Positions 1-8,559 of a DNA stretch of 64,000 bases are shown here, piece by piece; positions within the stretch are counted from its first letter, which is position 1, and the number at the start of each line of letters is the position of its first letter. This DNA is from Halovivax limisalsi. Its GTDB lineage: Archaea > Halobacteriota > Halobacteria > Halobacteriales > Natrialbaceae. The stretch covers positions 2,170,001-2,234,000 of the forward strand of contig NZ_CP095757.1 in the NCBI RefSeq assembly GCF_023093535.1. The letters run 5' to 3'. The notes beneath the pieces are model-generated. The model did no database searches. It saw nothing but the letters and a program-made list of their open reading frames with translations, and was not told the origin of the DNA. The translations under genes were made by a program, and so were the position numbers.

Positions 1-1
1 G

Positions 2-85
2 TTCGTCCTCCTGAGCGCCGCCCACGTCGTCGTCAATTACCGTCGCAAGCTGGCCGTCGACGGCAAACTCTCGCGAATCGAGTGA
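2..85 (+). CDS. C-terminal fragment of an unidentified protein (cut by window start)
   Basis: An open frame enters from the left edge and stops at TGA 83-85, giving the last 27 residues of a protein. The visible end begins with a hydrophobic stretch (FVLLSAAHVVV) followed by a basic segment (NYRRKLAVDGKLSRIE). That pattern fits the end of a last membrane helix plus a short cytoplasmic tail. The fragment is too short to assign a family; given the glycan genes that follow, a polysaccharide-related membrane protein is possible but is only a guess. Confidence 0.55.
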   Translation, partial: FVLLSAAHVVVNYRRKLAVDGKLSRIE

Positions 86-198
86 TCGAGTCGCCCGTCC
101 GGCCGGGGTCCGCGGACTCGCGGACGATTCTCACTGCGCGCTTCTCGACGACTGGCCGATGGTGCAGCGACCGCCTCGTTGCGGCTCCCGCGAGTGTC

Positions 199-1470
199 TC
201 ATTTCGACTCGGGGACGACCGATTCGCCGCCGAGTCGGAACGTCGCGACGTTCGCGACGCCGTCGTACGGGTCGATCGTCACGTCGGTGAGCTCGCCGGT
301 GACGGTCCACTCGGTGCGGGCGTCCTCGCTCCCGGAGAGCCACCACTCGACCCAATCCTCGCCGTAGGCTTCGCCCTCGGTGAGCCACCTGGCGGCCGAG
401 TCGCTCGGCGCGATCGAGCCGTCGACTTCGATGCGATAGCGAAACTGGCCCGCGAGTTCGAGCGTGCGTTCGGATCGTGACGACGCGTCGCCCGAGTCGG
501 GACGGCGGTCGGTGCTGGCCCCGCTCGCGGCGGCTTCGGCGCTTGTCGGACAGCCGTCGGGAATCCGGTGCCCGTTCGGATCGCCGCCCACCCCGTCTTC
601 GAACGTCACCGACGACCCGCTCGTTCGGCGGACGCCGCCGTGGAAGTCCGCATCCATCCTCGTGTCGCTCACGGTGACGCGACTCGCGTGGCCGTTCGCC
701 CCCGCGACGATGGCGTAGTGACGGCCGTTCGTCGCGAGATCGCAGTCGGTGACTTCGACGGCCCCCGGCGACCAGGCCCAGATGCCCCGCCCGTCGTCGC
801 GGCGCTCGTCGTTCAGCGCCACGCAGTTGTCGACCGATCCTCGCGCCAGCCGGTAGTGGGCGACCCACGAGTTCGCCGAGTAGCAGTTGCGTAGGGCTAC
901 GGTCCCACGGTCGCCGGAAGCGGAACAGTAGAACGAGTTGTCGCCCATCTCCTGGACGTTGACCCGGTCGATCAGGAGGTGGCCGGAGTGGGCGGGCGAG
1001 ACCCAGACGCCGAGCCCGTTCCGGTGTCCGCGTCCGGCGCCGTCCCCGAGGTAGACGTTCTCGACGACAGACGTCCCCCCGCCGGTCTCCGAGACGCCGA
1101 TGATCCCCGTCGGCGGGTCGTCCATCCGCCCGCGGAATCCGACGTTTCGAATCCTGGTCCCGGAGGCGTGGGCGTCGATCGTCGCCGACGCGCCGTCGGC
1201 GGTCACGTCGACGAGCACGTTCTCGAGCGTCTCGCCGGCGCCGACGGTGAGCAGCCGGTGGTCGCCGGCGCCGACGACGATCGTCTCGTAGCCGTCGTTT
1301 GTAGCCAGGGTACTCGCCGAGCCGACCAACCCGACGGCGGCGGTCGCCGCCCCGGCGAGACCGAGGTACCGTCGGCGACCGAGTAATCGGCCGCTACTCC
1401 TCGTCTTCCGCCGGTTGACGTCGTCCGTTTCTCCCCGGCCGTCGTCCGGTGGCGACCGTTCGTGGGGCAT
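199..1470 (-). CDS. Tat-exported right-handed parallel beta-helix protein (paralogue 1)
   Basis: This 423-residue protein carries a twin-arginine signal (RRRYLGLAG, residues 32-40) followed by a hydrophobic, alanine-rich segment, so it is probably exported folded. The body has the short glycine, asparagine and valine-rich repeats of parallel beta-helix proteins (for example ETLENVLVDV, RIRNVGF, SVDNCVALND). Such folds often bind or cleave polysaccharides, but I see no recognised catalytic motif. The tail after about residue 300 is acidic and ends in a separate strand-rich segment absent from paralogue 2. I chose the ATG at 1470 over the longer frame from 1593, because a TATA-like CTTATACCGG (1491-1500) sits about 22 bases upstream and the Tat signal follows directly. 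It is transcribed parallel to, and downstream of, its paralogue at 1770-2699. Confidence 0.75.
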   Translation of the reverse strand: MPHERSPPDDGRGETDDVNRRKTRSSGRLLGRRRYLGLAGAATAAVGLVGSASTLATNDGYETIVVGAGDHRLLTVGAGETLENVLVDVTADGASATIDAHASGTRIRNVGFRGRMDDPPTGIIGVSETGGGTSVVENVYLGDGAGRGHRNGLGVWVSPAHSGHLLIDRVNVQEMGDNSFYCSASGDRGTVALRNCYSANSWVAHYRLARGSVDNCVALNDERRDDGRGIWAWSPGAVEVTDCDLATNGRHYAIVAGANGHASRVTVSDTRMDADFHGGVRRTSGSSVTFEDGVGGDPNGHRIPDGCPTSAEAAASGASTDRRPDSGDASSRSERTLELAGQFRYRIEVDGSIAPSDSAARWLTEGEAYGEDWVEWWLSGSEDARTEWTVTGELTDVTIDPYDGVANVATFRLGGESVVPESK

Positions 1471-1490
1471 GCGGCGGTAATCCCAGGATA

Positions 1491-1500
1491 CCGGTATAAG
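1491..1500 (-). promoter_or_regulatory. TATA-like box for beta-helix gene 1
   Basis: On the minus strand the sequence reads CTTATACCGG and lies 21-30 bases before the ATG at 1470. This is the usual spacing for a leaderless haloarchaeal transcript and supports the shorter start. Confidence 0.5.
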
Positions 1501-1769
1501 CTTTCTCGGAACGATCGCCAAAAATGCGACCAACATCTTGGAATCTGGAACACTCCAACAGACGAGCGGGTATTTATCGACGTATTCGAACACATTCGTT
1601 CGAAACTGACCGCTTCGCCCGATTCCGGCGAACGGATCGATCGAATCCGCTCTGGCCGGTTAGCCGGGGGTGTGTGGAGTGATCGATCGCCGAGCGAGTG
1701 GCGGCGGGCCGGACGGACACCGGGAGGACCGCGGGATCGGAGTTGACGGGGACCGGCGGAGCGTCCCGG

Positions 1770-2699
1770 TCAGGCGTCGCCGGCCGCGGCGTCCGTCGGG
1801 TCGGCCGGACAGCCCTCGGGCCGCTCGTCGGTCGGCTCTCGACCGGGCTCGTCTCCGACGTCGATCGTGCTCCCGTGGGTTTCCTCGAGGCCCCCGTGGA
1901 AGTCCGTCGAGAACGCGGTATCGGCGACGTCGACGGTCGTGGCGGCGCCGTTGGCGCCGGCGGAGATCGCGTAGTGACGACCGTTCATGGCGAGATCGCA
2001 CCCCGCGACTTCGACCGATCCGGGCGCCCACGCCCAGACGCCGCGGCCGTCCTTGTGGCGCTCGTCGTTGACGGCTGTGCAGTTCTCGACCGTCCCTTCG
2101 GCCAGGCGGAAGTGCGCGACCCACGAGTTCGCCGAGTAACAGTCCCGGAGGGCGACCGTGCCGCCTCCTTTGCCGCCGGGAGCGGAACAGTAGAACGAGT
2201 TGTCGCCCATCTCCTGCACGTTGACCCGTTCGATGTCCAGGTGGCCGGAGTGGGCGGGCGCCACCCAGACGCCCAGGCCGACGCGGTGGCCGTCCTCGGC
2301 GCCGTCGCCGACGTACACGTTCTCGACCGTCGACGTGTTCCCGTCCGTGTCGGCCACGCCGAAAACGGCGCTGTCGGACCCGACGCGACCCTCGATACCG
2401 ACGTTTCGAATCGTCCAGTCGGTCCCCTGGGCTGAGACGGTGACGTGGGCGCCGGGCGCCGTGCAGTCGATCAGGACGTTCTCGAGGGTTTCGCCCGAAG
2501 CGACCTCGATCACGCGGCGCTCGCCGGCGTCGACGGAGCGTCGCTCGAACGTCCCGTCCGCGGCCGATACGGACTGGACGCCGAGCGTCGCGACGGCGCC
2601 CGTAGCGAACGTTCGGAGCGCAGATCGTCGAGTAATGGCGTGTTTACCCGTCTGCGTCGTCGAATCGGAAACGTCGGACTGGCGGGGGTCTGAAGGCAT
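1770..2699 (-). CDS. Tat-exported right-handed parallel beta-helix protein (paralogue 2)
   Basis: This 309-residue protein is a close relative of the product of 199-1470. The two share ETLENVLID/VD, the MGDNSFYCSA motif, SANSWVAH, GRG(V/I)WAW and NGRHYAI blocks in the same order. It has its own twin-arginine signal (TRRSALRT, residues 23-30). It ends after the beta-helix region and lacks the acidic and strand-rich tail of paralogue 1. I chose the ATG at 2699 because a TATA-like TTTATGCATTTAA (2719-2731) lies just upstream; the frame could extend to 2744. The 299 bases between the two paralogues leave room for a separate promoter for paralogue 1. Substrate unknown. Confidence 0.75.
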   Translation of the reverse strand: MPSDPRQSDVSDSTTQTGKHAITRRSALRTFATGAVATLGVQSVSAADGTFERRSVDAGERRVIEVASGETLENVLIDCTAPGAHVTVSAQGTDWTIRNVGIEGRVGSDSAVFGVADTDGNTSTVENVYVGDGAEDGHRVGLGVWVAPAHSGHLDIERVNVQEMGDNSFYCSAPGGKGGGTVALRDCYSANSWVAHFRLAEGTVENCTAVNDERHKDGRGVWAWAPGSVEVAGCDLAMNGRHYAISAGANGAATTVDVADTAFSTDFHGGLEETHGSTIDVGDEPGREPTDERPEGCPADPTDAAAGDA

Positions 2700-2718
2700 G
2701 TAGTCGCGTAGCGGAACG

Positions 2719-2731
2719 TTAAATGCATAAA
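2719..2731 (-). promoter_or_regulatory. TATA-like box for beta-helix gene 2
   Basis: The minus strand reads TTTATGCATTTAA, an AT-rich island in otherwise GC-rich DNA, 20-32 bases before the ATG at 2699. Confidence 0.5.
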
Positions 2732-2739
2732 TCTTCCCA

Positions 2740-3047
2740 TGCAATTATAGTCGGCTGCCGAGAGAGTCACACGTGCGCGAGTATCGGTGGTTCCGACCCG
2801 CCCGGCTGAACCGGCCGAATTCTGGCGGACTGGTTCCTCCCTGCTGGGCTGGCGGTCTGCAATCGACTGCTGCCGCCCGGTAACTGGTGGTTAGGGGGGA
2901 CATCGCCAGTACCGATCGAACGTCCCCACGATGGATCGCAGCGGACCGCTCGGGTGATCGATAGCGAGCCGACCGATCGCGCAACAGAAGCCGTCCGGGA
3001 TAGATCGGAAAGCGGCTGTCGCGTCGATGTAGGATTGCCGCCGTGGG
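2740..3047. other. Intergenic region without a recognised gene
   Basis: This roughly 300-base stretch lies between the promoter of the beta-helix gene and the end of the membrane protein gene. The short open frames in it are arginine-rich and unlike the acidic proteins around them. I see no RNA gene or repeat. Confidence 0.5.
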
Positions 3048-4862
3048 TCAGCGGTCGCGGATCTCGTACAGTTCGAACTCGGCGTTCGACACGTAGCGGG
3101 CCGATCCCCGATCGGCCGGCAGGGCCGAAAGCGACTCGGGGTCGTAATTCAGCCCCCGGTAGACGTCGTGTTCGCGCACCCGATCGTACGAGCTGAGGGC
3201 GAGGAAGTAGGGGCCGTCGCCGGGATAGGCCTCGTGATAGGCCCGGCGGTTGAACGCGTCCATCTCGATCGTCCCGTCGCCGGGCCAGGCGATGCCGGCC
3301 TCGGTGGCGTTCATCGACTCGACCCCGTTGATCGCGTGATTGTATCGCGTCGTCGTGTAGCCGTAGCCGGCGTACGGCCTGTCGTCGACGCCGCCGGTGA
3401 TCGCGGTCTCGTAGCCGTGGTAGGTCGCCTCGGAAACGTGCTGGGTGGGGTTGTAGATGAACGGCGAGGAGAAGACGCCCAGAAGGGCGACGACGAGACA
3501 GAGGCCGAGTACGACCGCCAGCACGCCCGACACGGCCGACCCGGGCACGTGTTTCTCGACCCGACCGGCCCCGCCGGCGACGGCCAGCCCCGCGAGAACG
3601 GTCACGACGACGAAGATGAAGCCGAGCTGGCGAAACGCCATCGTCGGCGTCCCCAGGAAGTAGACGGCGAAGATACCCCCGAGGGGGAGCAGCGAGACCC
3701 CGAGGTACGAGACGACCGCCCGGGTCTCTCTCGGTCCCCGGCTTCGACCGGTCCAGACGACGAGCAGATAGGCGCCGACCGCGAGCCCGATCACCGCGCT
3801 CACGAGGAAGAGCTTCGCGAAGAGTTCCGGCAGGCTCGCACCGATCTCCGTCAGCGACGCGCCGCGCTGGTCGACGGTGCCGCTCGCCCCGAAGGCGCCG
3901 GACAGCAAGCCGTACAGCAGGCCCTCGAACGCCTCCCTGAACCGGGGGTTGGCGAACGCCCAGACGACGAACGCGCCACCGAGCACCGCCGTGTAGGCGT
4001 GCGTCGTCGGGTGTTCCAGGATCGGATGGTCGTCGAACCGGTAGCGCGCGAGCAATTGTATCGCGCTGATCGTCGCCAGGATGACGACGGCGTTGACCAT
4101 CTGCTGGGGATGCAAGAGCAACAGGCCGACGCCGCTGATGACGACCAATAGCCCGAACGGCGAGAGCGCCGCGGGGAGCCGATCGTCACCCGACCGGCGG
4201 CCCAGGTAGACGAGGAGCGCGAAGACGAAGGCCGGCGCGTAAAAGAGCGCGTTCGAGTTCGTGTGGACGCCCGCGTACGTCGCGACGTTGTTGACCGGGA
4301 GGACGAACCACGAGACGACCGCCCCGGTGCCGATCGCGAGCGGATCGTCGGTGATGGCCCTGACGGCCAGCGGGACGACCAGGACGAACGAGACGAACAG
4401 CACGATCACCGTGAGCAACAGCGCGTGCGGCGGTTCGACGCCGGCTATCAGGACGAAGAGCGAGGCGACGCTGTGGACGCCGGGGTAGAGCAACTCGTGG
4501 GGCGCCATCGTCCCGGCGAGGAGGTCGCGCACCCAGCCGAGGTGGGTCATCGCGTCACCCTTCCCCAGGAAGTAGTACCCGCGAACGACGGGCAGACTGA
4601 TCACGGTCGTCGTCGCCAGCGCCCCGAGTGCGATCGCGACCGCCTGGGCGGCGCCTCGAAGCGAGAGCGCCGCGACGATCGCGACGGCGAACGCGAGCCC
4701 GATGGCGGCCCAGGTCGCCGGGGGCGTCGCGGCGTAGATCGACGGCTCGTACTCGGTCGCCGGTGTCGCCCGCGCGACGAGGAGCGCAGCGGTGATCGCC
4801 AGGAATCCGACCGCGAGACCACCGTTCACGAACCAGCCGCCGCTACTCGGTCGGTCGCTCAT
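3048..4862 (-). CDS. Polytopic membrane protein, GT-C glycosyltransferase-like
   Basis: This 604-residue protein is made of about twelve to fourteen hydrophobic helices followed by a soluble C-terminal part of about 100 residues. After the third helix, residues 99-110 read LGKGDAMTHLGW. An acidic residue in the first large outer loop is where GT-C glycosyltransferases carry their catalytic or metal-binding motif. The soluble end contains short motifs rich in tyrosine and aromatic residues (ITGGVDDRPYAGYGYTTTRY). It is probably a lipid-linked sugar transferase or a polymerase of surface glycan, consistent with the neighbouring glycan genes. The GT-C reading is my inference from topology plus one motif. 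It is transcribed away from the PP-loop gene at 5164. Confidence 0.6.
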   Translation of the reverse strand: MSDRPSSGGWFVNGGLAVGFLAITAALLVARATPATEYEPSIYAATPPATWAAIGLAFAVAIVAALSLRGAAQAVAIALGALATTTVISLPVVRGYYFLGKGDAMTHLGWVRDLLAGTMAPHELLYPGVHSVASLFVLIAGVEPPHALLLTVIVLFVSFVLVVPLAVRAITDDPLAIGTGAVVSWFVLPVNNVATYAGVHTNSNALFYAPAFVFALLVYLGRRSGDDRLPAALSPFGLLVVISGVGLLLLHPQQMVNAVVILATISAIQLLARYRFDDHPILEHPTTHAYTAVLGGAFVVWAFANPRFREAFEGLLYGLLSGAFGASGTVDQRGASLTEIGASLPELFAKLFLVSAVIGLAVGAYLLVVWTGRSRGPRETRAVVSYLGVSLLPLGGIFAVYFLGTPTMAFRQLGFIFVVVTVLAGLAVAGGAGRVEKHVPGSAVSGVLAVVLGLCLVVALLGVFSSPFIYNPTQHVSEATYHGYETAITGGVDDRPYAGYGYTTTRYNHAINGVESMNATEAGIAWPGDGTIEMDAFNRRAYHEAYPGDGPYFLALSSYDRVREHDVYRGLNYDPESLSALPADRGSARYVSNAEFELYEIRDR

Positions 4863-5163
4863 GCGTCGATCGCTCCCGGGACGTGCGACTGCGAACCCAT
4901 TCGACCCGCTCGACGGGTCCGACGACGTTTGTTAGCCGCGCGCTACCGATTTTGGCGTCGATCGAAGCGCTCGGGAACGCGGCCGTCGACGCGTCTAGGG
5001 GCGCGATACGGGATCCCGAGCGCCGGTACGGAGCCCGATCCGGCCGAACGAGGGGATCGACCCCATTCGCTTCGCGCGTGATTCCATCGTTCTCCGCTCG
5101 TGCGAGCGCCCGGTCGGTTTTAGCCGTCCCGCGTTGGGCGTCGGGGTACCGATCTTCGCTTCC
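4863..5163. other. Divergent intergenic region
   Basis: This region of about 300 bases separates two divergent genes and must hold both promoters. Near 5115 the plus strand has an AT-richer GGTTTTAGCC, which could serve the PP-loop gene with a leader of about 20 bases. I see no gene in it. Confidence 0.45.
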
Positions 5164-6543
5164 ATGTCACGACTCAGCATCGACGCCGTCGAGGCCGACG
5201 GGACGACGCTCGGGGCGACCGTCAGCGCGCGCGGCGGGATGGAGCGTTTCGTCAGTGCCGAACCGTTCCGGGTGAACTACGACCGGTCGATCGAGGGGGT
5301 GCCCGAGTCGATCCTCGTCGTTCCCGTCCTCGCGCAGGTCCTTCCGGTCGCCTGGGCCCGCGGCGCGACCGTCGAAGCACCCGTCGTCGACGCGACCTTC
5401 GCCGAGTCCGTCTCGAAAGCCGGCGAGGCGCTCCTCGACATGCACGATTTCCTCGAGGGCGGCCGGCTCGTCGCCAGGACGGTCGAACCCGACCCGCCGG
5501 ACGCGCCGGATCGGCCGTCGGAATCGACGACGGCTGATGAATCGGAGACGGGGAGTGAAACGGAGCCAGTCGAGGCGTCGGGGAACGCCGGATTGCTGTT
5601 CACGGGCGGGGTCGATTCGACCGCCTCGTACGTCGCTCACCGGGACGAAGACCCGACGCTGATCAGCGTTCGCGGGTGGACGATCACGCCGGCCCCCTCG
5701 GACGACGAGAAGTGGGACGCCCTCCGCCGACGCGTGGAAACGTTCGCCCGGGAGCGGGGGCTGGAGACGGCGTTCGTCGAGTCGAACGTCCTCGAGTTTC
5801 TCGATCACCCGATGCTGCTCGCCCACTACAAGCGCCACGTCGACGGGGCGTGGTACAGCTCCGTGGGACACGGCCTCGGTCTCACGGGGCTGTGCGCGCC
5901 GCTGGCGTACGCGAGCGGGCTGTCGGACCTCTACGTCGCCGCGACCCACTGGGACGGCGTCGACCTGGCCTGGGGCTCGCACCCCCGGATCGAGAACGCC
6001 GTGGCCTGGACGGGCACGCGCTGTCACCACGACGGCTACGACCGCACGCGGCAGGAGCGCATCGACGCGATCGCCGACTACGTCGCGGAGACCGACGACG
6101 CGCTCGAACTGCAGACCTGCAACGATCGCACGGACGGCAACTGCGGGGCGTGCGAGAAGTGCTATCGGACGGCCGTCGGGTTGCGACTCGCCGGACTCGA
6201 CCCGACGGATCACGGCTATTCGTTCACCGAGCGCGACTACGAGACGATCAGGCGCGGATTCGAGCGCGGCCGGTGGGTCCTCGGGCAGGACGAACGTTAC
6301 ATGTGGGCCGACATTCGCGACCGCGTGGGGGAGACGACGCCCCGATCGGCGACCGAACGCGCGTTCTTCGAGTGGCTCGCCGACGCGGATCTCGACGACC
6401 TGGTCGACGACGCGACGCCGCCGCTCACCCATCGCCTGTTGCGAGCGGGGGCGCGTCACACGCCGACGGCGCTCTACCGGCGACTGTATCCCGTCTGGCG
6501 CCGCGCGAACGCGATCGGCGACCTGACCGACTCGGCGCGCTGA
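5164..6543 (+). CDS. PP-loop ATPase, QueC/ExsB-like, in a glycan cluster
   Basis: This 459-residue protein has a pyrophosphatase-loop motif FTGGVDS at residues 146-152, the ATP-binding signature of the N-type ATP pyrophosphatase superfamily. Cysteines at 319, 327, 330 and 333 (NCGACEKC) form a likely zinc site like that of QueC. About 140 residues precede the PP-loop and match nothing I know. About 110 residues follow the zinc site and end in a basic helix. Enzymes of this fold adenylate a carboxylate or carbonyl before adding nitrogen or sulfur. Queuosine/archaeosine precursor synthesis is one known role, but the protein is twice the length of QueC and sits among glycan genes. Amidation of a sugar acid is therefore a reasonable alternative. 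I chose the ATG at 5164 over 5134 because MSRLSIDAVE starts the conserved-looking part. Confidence 0.7.
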   Translation: MSRLSIDAVEADGTTLGATVSARGGMERFVSAEPFRVNYDRSIEGVPESILVVPVLAQVLPVAWARGATVEAPVVDATFAESVSKAGEALLDMHDFLEGGRLVARTVEPDPPDAPDRPSESTTADESETGSETEPVEASGNAGLLFTGGVDSTASYVAHRDEDPTLISVRGWTITPAPSDDEKWDALRRRVETFARERGLETAFVESNVLEFLDHPMLLAHYKRHVDGAWYSSVGHGLGLTGLCAPLAYASGLSDLYVAATHWDGVDLAWGSHPRIENAVAWTGTRCHHDGYDRTRQERIDAIADYVAETDDALELQTCNDRTDGNCGACEKCYRTAVGLRLAGLDPTDHGYSFTERDYETIRRGFERGRWVLGQDERYMWADIRDRVGETTPRSATERAFFEWLADADLDDLVDDATPPLTHRLLRAGARHTPTALYRRLYPVWRRANAIGDLTDSAR

Positions 6544-6649
6544 GCCCAACCGCATCCGGAGAACCCGGGTTCGAACGCGATCGACGGACGCCTTCGAAGC
6601 GAATTTGCGGACGAACGACTCGCTCGCGTCCGGGTGACGGCCGGCCGGG

Positions 6650-8242
6650 CTACTCCATGTAGCCGAGCCCTTTGAGCCGTCGCTCGACGGCGTCGAAATC
6701 GTCGTCGACCGGTTCGTCGGTCACCGTCGCGCGGATGTCCTGGCGTCGTACTTTGGTCGTCGCCGGTCGGGAGTCGGGGTCGAACGCGTCGAAGAGCACC
6801 CGGCCGTCGACGTTGTCGGGGACCGGTTCGCCGAGTCCGTGCAAGAGCGTGGGGGCGACGTCGACGACTCGCGCCCCGCGCAGGGTCGCTCCCGCCTCGA
6901 TCCCCGGACCGGAACAGAGCATGATCCCGGTCGATCGATGACTCGCCGCGGTGTCGCCGGGCTCCCCGAACGGTTCGTCGGTGATCGTGGGTCGGCTCTC
7001 GTAGCCGTCGCGACCGTTGACGACGAGGTCGGGCGACGCGTCGTCGGTCGGGAAGAGGTCGTCGCCGTCGAAGACGCGAAGCACCCGCTCGTCGGTCTCC
7101 GGGTCGGTCACCGCTTCGAACGTTCGCCTGACGGATTCTTTGACCGCCGGGACGTCGCGCGGCTCGACGATGCCCGATTCGAAGCGTTCGACGTCGTTAA
7201 TGTAGACCGTACCCGCGTTGTGGACGAACGCCTTCGTCCGCTCGTAATCGACGTCGTAGAGCGCGTGGTCGCCGGGCAGTTGCTCGGCCACGGAGTCGAC
7301 GAGGTCGCGCGGTAACGCGGTCGCGAGCCGTTCCTCGGAAATGCCGAGCGTCTCGAGCACCGACGTGACGCTATCGCGGGTGATGCCGAGCGTCGAGAGG
7401 ACGCCGCGGGTGCCCTCGTCATCGCGCCGAGTGAGTAGTCCCTCGCGCTCCAGCAGGTGGTTGACGTAGACGAGCGTGTGAATCGGCCCGAACCCGTGAT
7501 CGGAGACGACGTAGAGGGTCGCGTTCGCCGCGGCCGCGCGATCCATCGCCTCGCCGACGACCTCGTCGAGGCGGCGATAGTGATCGAGGAGCCGATCCTC
7601 GTCCCAGACGAGATGCTGGAAGCGATCGGGGGCGGTGAAGACGAAAAAACAGAGCCGCCAGTCCTCGACCCGGTTGCAGAGGAGATCGAGCAGTTCGCGA
7701 CGATCGTCCATCACGTCCTCGACGGCCGTCTCGAAGGCGTCGCGGTCGTCCGCGTAGTCCGGATACTCGAGCGAGATCCGGTAATCGGGGATGCGCTCGT
7801 CGATCTCGGTCGCGAGCTCGGGCGGCTCGGTGTACGTTCGATCGGTCGAGGGCGCCATCATTCCCGAGACGACGGCGCCGTCGATCTCGGCGGGCGGGTA
7901 ACTCAGCGGGACGTTCCCGACGATCGCCGGCGAGAGCGAGCGCCAGATCGGCGGCTGCCGACAGTCGCGGCTGGTGTACATCCGATGGGTGTAGCTACTC
8001 GAGAGCTTCTGAAAGCCGTAGATGCCGTGTTTGTCGGGCCAGACGCCGGTGGCGATCGACGGCCACGCGAGCGGCGTCGTCGGCGGGTGCGTGCTCTCGA
8101 GCGGCCCCGACGCGCCCCGTTCGCGCAACCGCGCGAAGTTCGGGAGGTGGCCGGCCTCACTCCACCGTTCGACGAACCGCCACGGGACGCCGTCGAGCCC
8201 GAGGACGAACGCTCGATCGGCTCCGGTCTGTGTTGTAGGCAT
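6650..8242 (-). CDS. Type I phosphodiesterase / alkaline-phosphatase-superfamily enzyme
   Basis: This 530-residue enzyme has the metal-site motifs of the phosphodiesterase/nucleotide pyrophosphatase branch of the alkaline phosphatase superfamily. They are LGLDGVPW with Asp17, the nucleophile region PPTTPLAWPSIATG (Thr55 or Thr56), APDRFQHLVW, VSDHGFG and a late ASHRSTGIM. Family members hydrolyse phosphodiesters or transfer phosphate-linked groups. No signal peptide or membrane helix is visible, so it acts in the cytoplasm or at the inner membrane face. It converges with the PP-loop gene and is divergent from the polysaccharide deacetylase, which suggests a role in glycan or lipid-linked intermediate turnover. 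The substrate cannot be read from the sequence. Confidence 0.8.
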   Translation of the reverse strand: MPTTQTGADRAFVLGLDGVPWRFVERWSEAGHLPNFARLRERGASGPLESTHPPTTPLAWPSIATGVWPDKHGIYGFQKLSSSYTHRMYTSRDCRQPPIWRSLSPAIVGNVPLSYPPAEIDGAVVSGMMAPSTDRTYTEPPELATEIDERIPDYRISLEYPDYADDRDAFETAVEDVMDDRRELLDLLCNRVEDWRLCFFVFTAPDRFQHLVWDEDRLLDHYRRLDEVVGEAMDRAAAANATLYVVSDHGFGPIHTLVYVNHLLEREGLLTRRDDEGTRGVLSTLGITRDSVTSVLETLGISEERLATALPRDLVDSVAEQLPGDHALYDVDYERTKAFVHNAGTVYINDVERFESGIVEPRDVPAVKESVRRTFEAVTDPETDERVLRVFDGDDLFPTDDASPDLVVNGRDGYESRPTITDEPFGEPGDTAASHRSTGIMLCSGPGIEAGATLRGARVVDVAPTLLHGLGEPVPDNVDGRVLFDAFDPDSRPATTKVRRQDIRATVTDEPVDDDFDAVERRLKGLGYME

Positions 8243-8559
8243 GGGTCGGGTCGGGCTGGCGCGGACCAGTTACGGACCAAGATGGCCGAGAAGGGTTTTG
8301 TTATGCAAGTGCTTTGGCGTCCGATAGCGAGACACTCCCGCACGCAGTCGCATCGATACGCGATGGGGGCCGGGAGCGTTCGTCCGACCGCCGGACTCGA
8401 ATCACGACCGCCTCGTCCCGTTCCGACCGCCGCGTCAGCCATCCGACCCGTCCCGATCGACCGTCGTAATCGCTCACGACTCGAAGGCGGTCGCAGCAAG
8501 GCCGGTCATAACAAACCGGCGTCCCGGACGGACTAGCCGTATGCGCCCGCTGGAGCGAG
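8243..8559. other. Divergent promoter region, no gene
   Basis: This 317-base region lies between the divergent phosphodiesterase and deacetylase genes. It contains CATAAC boxes on each strand: CATAACAAAAC on the minus strand near 8300 and TCATAACAAACC on the plus strand at 8506-8517. Confidence 0.45.
8506..8517 (+). promoter_or_regulatory. TATA-like box for polysaccharide deacetylase gene
   Basis: TCATAACAAACC lies about 43 bases before the GTG start at 8560, leaving a short leader that contains a GGAG ribosome-binding site at 8552-8555. Confidence 0.4.
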
